A stretch of 64,000 nucleotides of DNA, from NCBI RefSeq assembly GCF_041146395.1, contig NC_091012.1, forward strand, positions 12,390,193 through 12,454,192, in the 5' to 3' direction. Numbering within the stretch: the first letter of the stretch is position 1; each line of letters starts with the position of its first letter. The position numbers were made by a program, and so were the translations under genes. Source of the stretch: Eulemur rufifrons (Eukaryota; Chordata; Mammalia; Primates; Lemuridae). The notes under the pieces were generated by a model that was not told where the DNA came from, made no database searches, and worked only from the letters and a program-made list of their open reading frames with translations. This document shows, piece after piece, positions 1 through 11,323 of the stretch.

Positions 1-1178
1 AACACATGCACAGGCCCGCTTCTGCAGGCCTGGGCAAGACTGGGCATTCTTGACCGAAGAGAAAATGGTTATGCAGGCAGTGGACTCAGCCCCCCAACCT
101 CAGCGAAGGGGAACAGGGCCACAACCAACCTGCAGCCACACAAAACGCAGTCCCTCCTCCTCCTGCCCCACCCCCTCAGTGAAAACAGTGGTGGGTAATG
201 GCCCCTGCCAGCCATTGCCCACCCGTGCTGACACTTCCCCAGGAACAAGCCAAGCATAGATCTCCCTGCAAGAAAGGAACGAAGGGAGAGCAGATGCCAA
301 GTGAAACAGCCTCTTCCTCAGATGGCAAAGGCCAGCAAAGGTGTGCTGCCGCTCAGCCCGTGGGAATCATGGGGAACGAGCAATGGGGCACTGACACCAA
401 GACTTGACTCCCTTGCTGGCAGAACAAATGGCTGGGCGGAGGGGCACGGACGTCAGGCCTACCCAGTCACTAAGAAGGCACTGTGGAGAAGGAAAGCCTC
501 ACGCAGTGGATGCCCCCAATGCTGACCTTGATGGAATGGGAATGTTTTCTGGCGCACATGGTTCATGCAGATGAAGAAGGGTCCAGGCCCTCGGCAACCA
601 TGGAGGAAGCAAAAAGATATGGGGGCATGGTGTCGGGGTACAAGCTGGCACCCCGGCAGGAGAAAGCACTGCCAACCGCCACGGGGATGCCACCTTGGAT
701 GGCTGAGCTAGCCAGAAAGGCCCCTGTGGAGGGACAGATGTTCTCTGTCCAGAGTCTCTGCTTCTCTGCCCTCTGGCCTCCTTCGGAGAAGGTAGGCATG
801 AGCCTAGGTAGGGCATGAGGCCAAAGTGAGGCAGAAGCTCCTAATGGGCCTTCCCTGCACAGCTCTCCCTGGCATCCAGAATTCCTGTTGAAGTGCTGGT
901 CATCGTCATCGGCTTGGCTGTGGTCTGCTTCGCATGGGAAAGCTGGCTCACCTCCTGGCAGCGAGGACGTTCCTACTCTTGCCAGGGACAGGTGGCGCCC
1001 CATCTCCGCGATGGAACCAGACCATCTAACTCCCTAGCAGGAACTCCACAGAAAACGAATGGCACTGGACTTTCTAGCCCGAGCAGAAGTGCACCAAGGG
1101 GCTCAACACGAGCAAAGGTGACTTCAAGGAGCCCCGAGGCAAACCAGTGGCTCCCACCTGCCAACACATATGCATATC

Positions 1179-1180
<2 letters not shown>

Positions 1181-1210
<30 letters not shown>
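1181..1210. repeat. (CT)15 microsatellite
   Basis: An uninterrupted CT dinucleotide tract of about 30 bp inside tandem copy 1. It sits directly before a 'tcctccaaag' acceptor-like sequence. The matching place in copy 2 (2913-2957) is a longer, interrupted CT tract. Confidence 0.95.
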
Positions 1211-1213
<3 letters not shown>

Positions 1214-1220
1214 TCCAAAG

Positions 1221-1280
1221 CCCAAGAAACTCAGGCAGTTCCTGAGAGGGCCAGGCTCCTCAGTGGGCAAAGAGAAACCC
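1221..1280 (+). other. Candidate 60-nt exon in tandem copy 1
   Basis: A long polypyrimidine tract ending in 'ccaaag' precedes this segment and a good donor, 'gtgagt', follows it at 1281. The enclosed 60 nt is open in one frame (begins PKKLRQFLRGP). In tandem copy 2 the corresponding segment starts after 'ctctcag' near 2958, but the donor has lost its first G and reads 'cctgagtag'. The exon would therefore be broken there. This is an inference from splice-like signals only; I recognise no protein. Confidence 0.25.
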
Positions 1281-1736
1281 GTGAGTACAAGGGGCACACG
1301 GCAATCGGACAGTCCAACCTCCCGAGTAAGGGGCATGATGACTTTGGACTCTCGGGGAGACTCACACAAACAGCCAGCAGGTGGGTGTGAGGTGGCGATG
1401 GTGGACCGGTCTGTGGATGCTGCTGCTGCTTCCTGGATGCCGCCATGGAGCCACCTTCAGCCTGTGAGGCCCAGTCTTCATTGTCAGGGCCTGCAGACTG
1501 TCCCCTCTGCTCTTCAGGGGAGGAAGTAAGGCGCAGCCAGGCAAGTCCAGGGGACAGCAAGTATGACCAGAGAGGGGTGCCTGGCTAAGACCTGACAGCC
1601 CAGCAGGGTGCAAGGAGGGAGGGGGTGTTTTCCCAGAGGGACCGGCCCGCTCCAAGACCGACCTTGGGGAGAAGGCACCCTTGCCAGGGGCCCAGAGCAC
1701 CCCAGGAGAGCTCGGGGAAAGCAGAGCCTACCTAGG

Positions 1737-3235
1737 ATCACAGGCACAGGCCCGCGTCTGCAGGCCTGGGCAAGACTAGGCATTCTTGACCGAAGACAAA
1801 ACGCTTATCCACCAGTGCACTCAGCCCCCGAACCTCAGCCAAGGGGAACAGGGCCACCACCACCCTGCAGCCACACAAAACCCTGTCCCTCCTGCTCTCC
1901 CACCCCCTGAGGGAAAACAAGGGTGGGCAATGACCCCGGCCAGCCATTGCCCACCCCTGCGCAAACCTTCCCAGGAACAAGGCAAGAATAGATCTCCCTG
2001 CAAGAAAGGAACAAACGCAGAGCGGACGCCAAGAGAACAGCCTCTTCCTCAGAAGGCAATGCCAGGCAAGTTGTGCTGCTGCTCAGCCCATAGGAATCAT
2101 GGGCAACGACCGATGGGGCACTGACACCAAGACTTGACTGACTTGCTGGCAAAACAAATGTCTGGTAGGAGGGGCACGGGCCTCAGGCCTACCCATTCAT
2201 TAAGAAGTCACGGTGGAGAAGGAAAGCCTCACGCAGTGGATGCCCCCAATGCTGACCTTGATGGAGTGGGAATGTTTTCTGGCACACACGGTTCATGCAG
2301 ATGAAGAAGGGACCAGGCCCTCGGAAACCACGGAGGAAGTGATAAGATATGGGGGCATGGTGTTGGGGTACAAGCTGGCAGGAGAAAGCACTGCCTACCG
2401 TCACGGGGATGCCACCTTGGATGGCTGAGCTGGCCAGAAAAGCCCCTGTGGAGGGCAGATGTTCTCCCTCGACGGTCTCTGCTACTCTTCCCTCCGGCCT
2501 CTGTCAGAGAACGCAGGCGTGAGCCTAGGTAGGGCATGAGGCCCAAGGGAGGCAGAATCTCCTTCCTGGCCTTCCCTGCACACCTCTCCGGCCTCCAGAG
2601 TTCCTGGTGAGGAGGTGGTGGTAGTCGTCAGCTTGGCTGTCATCCTCTTCGTGTTGGAATACCGGCTCACCTCCTGGTGGGGAGGACGTTCCTCCTCTTG
2701 CCGGTCTCAGGTGGCACCCCCGCCCTTGACCAGGCGGAACCACACCATCCTACCCCCATGCAGGAACCCCACGGTAAACGAATGGCACCGGGGCCCTAGC
2801 CCCAGCGGAACTGCACCAAGGGGCTCACAGCGAGGTGACTTAAAGGAGCCCCGAGGCAAACGGCGAACACCACAGACCAGTTAGTCCCACTTGCGAACAC
2901 ACATACATATAATCTCCCTCTCTCTCTCTATCTCTCTCTCTGTCCCTCTCTCTCTCAGAAGCCACAGGTACTCAGGCAGGTCCTGTCAGGGCCAGGCAAT
3001 GCGGCCGAGGAAGGTGGAGCCCTGAGTAGAGAGGGACACACGGGCATACGGATAGTGGAGCCCTGGGACTCACGGGCGTGAAGACCCTGGACTCTCGGGG
3101 AGACTCACATACACAGCCAGCAGGCGGCTGTGAGGTGGCGATGGGCGACAGGTCCAGGGATCCCCCTGCTGCTTCCTTCAGGCTGCGACGACGGAGACTT
3201 CTGCCGCCCGCTGAGCCCTCCTTCTTCTCCTTGGA
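1737..3235. repeat. Tandem 1.73-kb GC-rich unit, copy 2
   Basis: This is the second copy of the unit at 1-1480. Homology begins at the 'caggcccgc' stretch at 1747 and fades near 3230, shortly after a shared segment reading 'actctcggggagactcaca' (about 1346 in copy 1 and 3090 in copy 2). The interval 1481-1736 between the copies has no second copy here, so the full period includes about 250 bp of spacer. The CT-rich tract in this copy (2913-2957) is interrupted, unlike the pure tract in copy 1. Confidence 0.85.
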
Positions 3236-3840
3236 ACCGCGGACGATCCCCTGGCAGGCATCCTGGAGAGGACAGGCCAGAGCCTGACAAGGACATGCCC
3301 GGCCTGGCCGCAGAGGGCTCCCGCCAGAGGGACGCGTCCCTAGGCAACGGCTGCTGTCATAATGACAGCGACTTGCGCATGCGTGGTTGTAAGGCCCCCT
3401 GGTGCGCAGGCCAAGGCTGTCAGCAGGCCTTGGTGGCTTTGGCCTTGGGATCCATGGGGGTGCCCACCTGCAGCGGCGGTGGAGGGGGAGATGGTGCTTC
3501 CTAGGGTGTCTGGGAGGGCAGAAGGAGGCTGTGAGGGAACCAGACCCAGAGCTGACGGGCACCACAATGGGGGCAGGGTACACAGCCTCCCTGTCCTCTT
3601 CTCAGGACCCCTTTGTGCAGAGCTCTCGTTGGGATCCCAGCTCCCATTGGAGGGCCAGCCTCGGGGTGAGAGGCAAACATTGCCATCCCTCCTCCTGGGT
3701 TCTGAGCTGGCATGAGACCCCCTGGGGACAGGCGTTGATGAACTCTGGTGAGTGGGGACGGGGCCTGTGTGGCACAAGGATTTACCTGAGGCTTGAGGGA
3801 ATGTGCCAGGTATCAGTTCACCTATTCTGGTGCTTCTAAT
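3236..3840. promoter_or_regulatory. CpG-rich segment with X-box-like and NRF1-like sites
   Basis: The sequence beyond tandem copy 2 is GC-rich and has many CpGs. At 3336-3348 it contains 'gtccctaggcaac', close to the palindromic X-box bound by RFX factors. At 3374-3383 it contains 'tgcgcatgcg', the core of the NRF1 palindrome. The two sites are 25 bp apart. RFX and NRF1 sites together are common in promoters of cilium and testis genes. No clear first exon or open frame is identifiable on either side, so direction and target are unknown. It may be the promoter of a gene related to the tandem units, or a dead promoter. Confidence 0.4.
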
Positions 3841-4834
3841 GCTTTTTGTGTAGCAGAATCATTGGAGAAATAATGGCTTGGTGCATATTTCAGATTGCTT
3901 TCTCTAATAAGGACATTGCTCCCTGGGGGTGCAGTCAGATATATAGATAATTGTGAATCATTTCATGTGGACTCTGGTATTGGTCATCCCAATGTCAAAG
4001 GAGGGTCATATATGGGTTGGATTTCTCCTGTCATTTTACCTTGGAAGCCTGAGTACTCTCTTTGGTCTAAGCCTGGTCTGGGATCTAAACTGTGAAGTCT
4101 CAGGGCCTGGAGGTCTGGTACGTGTGAACACACCTGGATGAGCCATTGGGAGTCCAAGAGGAAAGGGAATTTAATAATAAGGTCCTTTGAGGGAGTATTT
4201 AATCAGAATTCCCCCTGCTGCCATTGGAGTACAGGGAGAAGTTGCGGGGAAGGTGGTGGTAATAGCACTGGAGACTTAGCGGATGGAGTTACACCCAGAT
4301 GTGCAAGACGGTCCTCATTTCTCTTGACTCTGCTGCTTACACCAAGTGAGATTTCTCAGATTCTAGTTTCTGTAAACAGCAGAATCATATTCAGGTGATT
4401 TTTGCCATTCTTTCTAGCTTTAAAATTCTTTCAATTGACACCCTCACAAATATGTTATGAAAATCTTTACTGCCTATTGAATGGGTAAAATTTGCTAAAT
4501 ACACACTTAAACCTGTATCTGATCACACTTTTGAAATTATTAATGGGTTTCACATCTTTAGTTTTAGTCAATATTTGTTTCTATTTCAACTTATTTGAAT
4601 ATTTCATGAGTTTTTCTCTGTTGGAGAATTACTGAAAATGAATTATGACCTTACAAAATAATATAACATTCTCACTATCATATGTGTTTGATAAATTTCA
4701 CCATAGAATTATAATTAACAAACAAATGATTAAACTGCTCTTTAGGCATCTGTCCAAAGAATAAGCACTCCATTTGGATACACAATTACATTCTTGTGTA
4801 TCAGGGATGGGTGTATTCTAAATTTCAGGGGTAT
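3841..4834. other. No recognised feature
   Basis: A transition from GC-rich to AT-rich sequence. The first 500 bp (3890-4400) has a non-random, LTR-like look with moderate GC and no long frame, but I could not place it in a family. The remainder is plain AT-rich intergenic sequence. Confidence 0.5.
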
Positions 4835-5012
4835 TTATATATTTTTTTGGAATGGGGCCTCACTATGTGTCCCTGGCTGGAGCGCAGTGGATATTCACAA
4901 TCAAGCACAGTCACAGTGCACATCAGCCTCTAATTCCTGCATTCAAATAATCCTCCCATCTCAGCCTTCTGAGCAGCTGGGATTACAGTCATATACCACC
5001 ACAACTGGCTTT
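4835..5012 (-). mobile_element. Old Alu monomer-like fragment
   Basis: The plus strand reads as a reverse-complemented Alu: a T-run, 'tggggcctcactatgtgtcc', 'ctggctggagcgcagtgg', then 'ctcagccttctgagcagctgggattacagtc'. It is about 175 bp and heavily mutated, consistent with an early Alu or free-left-monomer type rather than a young copy. Confidence 0.8.
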
Positions 5013-8000
5013 GGGGTTTTTTTTTAATAAATCCCCATTCAAGTGCACAAGGTAATAGCAAGTGCACAAGGTGTTACAAGTGTCAGATCTTATAAAATAA
5101 TTCAGGTAACAGCAGCCATCACCAATCATGTTCTCATGTGTTCTTCTATGCTTCAGATATATGTTTTTGCATAGGGTGTCCGTAGGGTAGAATTCTGATC
5201 AATGTGACTTAGAAGTGCCTGGGAGAATGCCCTTCTTTGAAGTAAAAATCAATGGCTTCCAATCCAATTCCCTGTGTCCTATCAGATTCACATTTTCTCC
5301 TTGTTGCTGTTTGGATTGTGGATTGATGCCTGGAGGTGGGGCAGCCAGCTTGTGGCCCACAAGGAGTCAAGATGAGCAAAGTGCCTAAGTAGAGACGATA
5401 TCAGAGAGAGTAAATAGAAACAAACTGGTACCTCATAAGGTCGCTGCACAATTTCATCACTTTTGTGCTTCTACATATCCATCATGTTCATGACACAAAA
5501 TACATACGTTATCTTTTGATACTATACAGCAGTCTTTTCTTAGTATACCTGAATGCAAACTAATAGCTGCAGAATGGGATGCAATATTATATTTCAATGG
5601 CACTAATGTTAAATGTGTGAGCATAATGTAATACCCAACTTCATTGTATTTATTTTCACAAATGACACTCAAGTTTCCATTCTGAACAGGTTGGGTAGAA
5701 AGAAAACATGGGCTGTGAAAGAACTTAGAGACTTCTAGACTAACACCTGGGTGTAACTTTTGAGATTGAAATGCTCACTGCCTCTGACTGGAAAACTGCT
5801 GGGTCACCTTTCCCAGTGCCTCTCACAGAGCCAGAACCACATGACAAGACTGACCAATGGGCGAGCGGAAGTGAAGGTGGTCCCGGCCACCTGTGATTCA
5901 GCTTCCATGGAAGGACACCCATCTACAGTTGATGTAACCTAAATTGGGGATATACTTTTGTTTGATCCCTGAGATACTGGGGCTGTGGGTAACCACAGCA
6001 CACACCCTGATTCTGCCTAGTACACTCTCCCAAAGGCATCTTCATCTCAAACATCTAGACTGACAACCTGACATTTAACATCATCTCCTTCCCACTGCCG
6101 CTAACCTAGGCCTGAAAAAGTACAACAATCTCTGTCTCCCCACAGTAGCTGCTCTGCACCATGGCCCAGTAATTCCTCTATGTTATAGAAATAGCATCCC
6201 CTTCCCTGATGCTCAGATTGCATTCCCCAAGTCCCCGTCTCATTTCCATCACATTTGTCTATAAAGTGACACCACCTGTAGTTACTCAAGACCTCAGAAT
6301 CATTAAAGTGGGCATATTCCCAATATTCTCCCCACATTTCAAAATTGTTTTCCATATTTTCTTTCAGCACGTCCCATCAACCTAAGAAAGATCCCATCAC
6401 CGTGTCTTATCTGTCCCCACATCTGCCACCGTGCTGACTGCCTGGCTTAATGCTCTGGACTATGGGACTACTGTCCTCTTGTCTGAATTAAGTGGTCAGA
6501 CTTTTGCATTTAAAACTTGTAAACAGACTCAAATGCTCCATTTAAAAACTATTTCTCATTGCATTAAAAAAATTCCAAACTACTCCTCAGAACCCATAGA
6601 ATTGTGCGAGGCAGCATGGGGTGGGAGAGCAGTGAGGAAGCTGCAGCCATACAGAGCACGGGCAGAGGAGGGGGAGAGCTAGGATGCATGTGTAGCTGGG
6701 GATGAAAGTTAAGACCAAGTGAGGAACAGGAGATCGTTAGGACATAAAACAAAAATTTCTTTTCCTAAAGTCAGAGAGTCAGTTGTGAAGCCTGCAAAGT
6801 ACTCTCCCTGCATACATAATTAATTTTGCCTCAGCTTGGATGTTTCATTATTTTATCCAGAAGTACAAACTCACTAAAACAAAAATATTTTACTTCTAAC
6901 TTTACAGCATATATTACACACCCTGCACTATCCTGTGTATTTAATGTCAAAACAACCCCTTGCCTTGCAAGGACTCCCCATTTTTCATTCAAATGAACTG
7001 TCCGAGTACAGTCCAAACAGATGATGGTACTTATAAAAAGGGAAAAGGACAACTTTTAAGTGGCTTAAATAGTGCTCTTTAATTGAGAAGAAAAAATGAA
7101 ATGGACCAATTAAATTAAGTGTAACTTAATACACTCACTGTGGAATTACATCTTTAAATTAATATCTGAATATCATTAAATTTTATAAAAGCATTATTAA
7201 AAGCCACGAGCAGGTTATAGAAACAATACTTTCTGAATGCTGGAACAAGTAAATCATGACAGTTCTTGCAATGAGTAACAGGCAAAAAACACACACACAG
7301 TATTTGCAGTAGGAGATTCTAGACAAGGAGCCATGATATTTTTGAGAAATGAATTCTGTGTAGAGAAAATATATTGTCTTTCAGGATCTGTGAGGTTTCT
7401 AGTTTCTAGTTTGCTAGTATACCATCAACTCTTTTCAAATTATATGTTTTGTTTCAATATTTTCGTTTTCCTCCCTTTTTCTCCCTCTCCCTGTCCATTT
7501 CTCTCTCCCTCTCTTTCTTTCTCTTTTTCTCTCTCACACACACATTCACACATACCAATAACTTCCTCCATAGTTCTTGTACTCCTAAAATTTATCCTTA
7601 GATTGATATATTTGTATTTTGTTAGTGTAAATCAAAACCAAAAGTCTGTGTGTGTTTTGTAGGCCCAGAGGGTTGGCATGCAAAAAGGAAATTATGGGAT
7701 AAAATGTTGTAAATAGTCATACCTGATTAATAAAGATACCAATTATTATTGCACTCATAAAATTTGTGTTATAACCTTCACTATGCCACACAAGTTACAA
7801 AAAAGGTAAAATAATTAAAAAAACTTATGAGATAAATGTTCTCCAAATTATTTGGAGTTTAATACCACTGGGAATAAGGATTGCTAGAAATGTCATTGGA
7901 CTGTATTACCCAATAGTACATTATTGCCATATAGTAATACTACCTACAACTTTGAGCAAGGTGGAACAGGCTAATATTTGTGGCAAGATAATATGTTATT

Positions 8001-8904
8001 CTACATACAACAGTGTTAAAACATCAAAAACCATTCAGTTTTATTTATTATAACAACCCAGTTTACACATAGACTGAAGAAATCATTTTAAAATGCATTG
8101 TTATCTTCAATGGCTAGTATACAGATTACAAATGCTCAAGAAGCATTTTTGTTCTCCTGATACCATGATATATGTGAAAAGTGTGCTTCCTTTATTTTTT
8201 AAACTAAGGCTAAGTATTTAGAAAATTGGATTCACAATAACTCCATGTCCAACCAGAGGAGTTTTCTGTACCTATTTCTGATATTTGTAAAGATTTCTTT
8301 ATTGCTACCATATCAACAAATACTTATTACTTCTAATTATTGCTACTACAAATATATATTAATATCTATAAATTAAAGCAATGGCTAGACTCTTCTTTTA
8401 AATGAATAATTGGTAAAAGCATTTATTTCTAAAACTCAGTGTTCCTATCTGATACTTCAGTGAAGAAGAATGATACCCTGAACACCTAACTTATGCATGA
8501 CTTATAACACTGTTATAAGTCAAAGAAAAAGAGCAGCTTCTCTATTCAGATTTTCGTCTTACACCCTATATTTCAGTGCTCTTAATCTTCCATGAGAGAG
8601 TTGATGTGAATGATGCCCACCTAATATAGAATAACTTCTCATAGCTCAGAGGTATCAACAATCAACCACATGCCTTTACATAAATAGTAGAAATGAAAGA
8701 ATGGCATTAAATTTAACTACATCAATAGTATTTGTTCAAATCTCAAATACTGTCATTACAAAATATATACATTAAATATAGTTATACCCACTGAAACATC
8801 AATCTCTTTGTTCCTTTGACACATACAATTAAATTATCTAATTGTTTTGACTTTGGATTATTCTTTATTATAAGCATTCCAATTTAGACTAATTGTAAGA
8901 GTGT
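5013..8904. other. AT-rich intergenic sequence, no recognised gene
   Basis: About 3.9 kb with only short reading frames on both strands. It contains a pyrimidine-rich CT/CA stretch at about 7478-7555 and short CA runs near 7290. I see no splice-bounded exon, tRNA, or clear transposon in it, although old unrecognised repeats are likely. Confidence 0.5.
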
Positions 8905-9842
<938 letters not shown>

Positions 9843-10335
9843 TAGACAACAGTTTAAAAGAGCATTTAAAAACATATTTATCAAATGCTATCTTGTTGGT
9901 AGAATGTGGACATGTTCTGGCCTTGTAGACTTTGCTAACTTTTTTATTCTAGGGTAAAAAAAGCCCACTAGGCTCAGCCCTAAAAACTTTAATGACAGCA
10001 GAGTAGGGGAACCCCACCCCTTTTGGGGGCAACCTCTCTCAAGAGTGGAAACTTCCTGGCATGCTTCTGGAACCCTAGGATTTAAAAAAGAAGTCTGCAA
10101 AGAACCACATCAAAAACCCACAAACAAAAACAAACCCGAGTCTGCAAATATCTACAGTAGGGACCTTGTGCCCCATGTCTGAGTTGTCAGGGGTCACCTT
10201 CTCTTGAAATCACTTTAATGTAGGGCAAATAAAAAGGACTTACCCTCTTTGACAATAAAATAGATGGTTTCTACTTCTCATTCTCTTGTACCTTCTCTGT
10301 TACTGGTCCTGCAGTTTTCTCTGTGGTTACAGATC

Positions 10336-10376
10336 AAGTTCTGTCAAGAAGCCAGTTACAAATGTAGAGGATGCAG
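10336..10376. repeat. 41-bp direct repeat, copy A
   Basis: Begins 'aagttctgtcaagaagccag' and recurs at 11283-11323 with one mismatch. The two copies are 947 bp apart. The flanks do not obviously match, so it is either a pair of fragments of one interspersed repeat or a local duplication. Confidence 0.85.
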
Positions 10377-11282
10377 GCTGGCTGATCAGACATGAGAGGA
10401 TAGGATCAGACCATCTAGAAAAAGTAAATTGTTAAAAGTTTCTCTAGCATCCAAAGGGGATTAACAACATGGGGTGAAGGCAAAATATAGATAGTAGAAA
10501 GGTAATCGGGATGTGGTCATGGAAAAGGGGTTCTCTAGCTCACTGAGGTTTAATGTTAGTTTGCCATCATCTTGCATTTCTTGTGTCCACCAGATCAGGC
10601 TGCTGGGAATCCGCAGTCCTGGCTGTTATGAACAGCACCAGAACCGTCCCTGTCATAGGGAAACCATCTGTCCATGATGCGATTGGTGAATCATCAGGTG
10701 TCATTGGGGGTGGGGACTGGAATAAGTGGACTAGAAAGCAGGGCTGGGAGGAGAAGAACAGGCATAAATAATGAAGTAAGAGGTATGCGGTGGCTGAAAA
10801 CCATGGCAGCATCAAATGGACAATAATCTGGAAGGAAGAGAGGAAGAACTGGGCAGGGGGATCTTCAAGGTAGACTAGTGGGAAGGAAAGACAGAGAAGG
10901 TAAACAGGTAGGGTAGAAAACAGAAGAAGTTGGACAAATATGGAGGCTAGACTAAAGGCCAGAAGATTGAGATGAAAGGGGAAGAAGGAGGGCTGGGTAA
11001 TAAAAACATAAAGAAACAGAATAAGGCAGATGCTGGGGTTGAGAAAGAGATGCAGAATGTAGCTTTCTTGCTATTTTTTCCAATATGAGCTCTAGTTACT
11101 CACTTGTCCAAAGGAGTCAAAGTGAGTAATGGTATATGCTCACACTTACTTCAGCATTTCTCTCACACCCAGCCCTCATGTCATCCCATTACTGAACACC
11201 CATTAGGACATGTACGTTTCCCTCCCTCAGGTCTGGTCAGTAGGACACAACAGCCAGGAAAATGTTTGCAGTTTCTAGGTTT

Positions 11283-11323
11283 AAGTTCTGTCAAGAAGCC
11301 AGTTACAAATGTAGAGAATGCAG
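11283..11323. repeat. 41-bp direct repeat, copy B
   Basis: The partner of 10336-10376 in the same orientation, with one substitution (agagg versus agaga). Confidence 0.85.

Larger units (their letters stand above)
1..1480. repeat. Tandem 1.73-kb GC-rich unit, copy 1
   Basis: This segment matches 1737-3235 in the same orientation. Position 11 pairs with 1747, 481 with 2211, 601 with 2331, and 1231 with 2972, so the offset is 1730-1741 with small indels. Similarity looks like roughly 80-90 percent over most of the unit and is highest around 480-660. Each copy contains a CT-rich microsatellite at about 1.2 kb into the unit. The window opens close to the unit start, so further copies may lie to the left. 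Reading frames in the unit are short and the frames conserved between copies differ mostly at amino-acid-changing sites, so I do not call a gene. The family is not recognised; it could be a macrosatellite or a decayed tandem gene family. Confidence 0.85.

Noticed and set aside
483..818. A 111-codon plus frame whose first 55 or so codons are shared with the second tandem copy (2213-2428)
   Set aside because: By eye, most base differences between the copies in this stretch change the amino acid, and the frames end differently after about 60 codons. That pattern fits non-coding duplication, not a conserved protein.
2972..3583. A 203-codon minus-strand frame in the GC-rich left end
   Set aside because: It spans the edge of the tandem unit into unrelated sequence, is rich in Pro/Arg/Ser/Cys as expected for chance frames in GC-rich DNA, and shows no recognisable domain.
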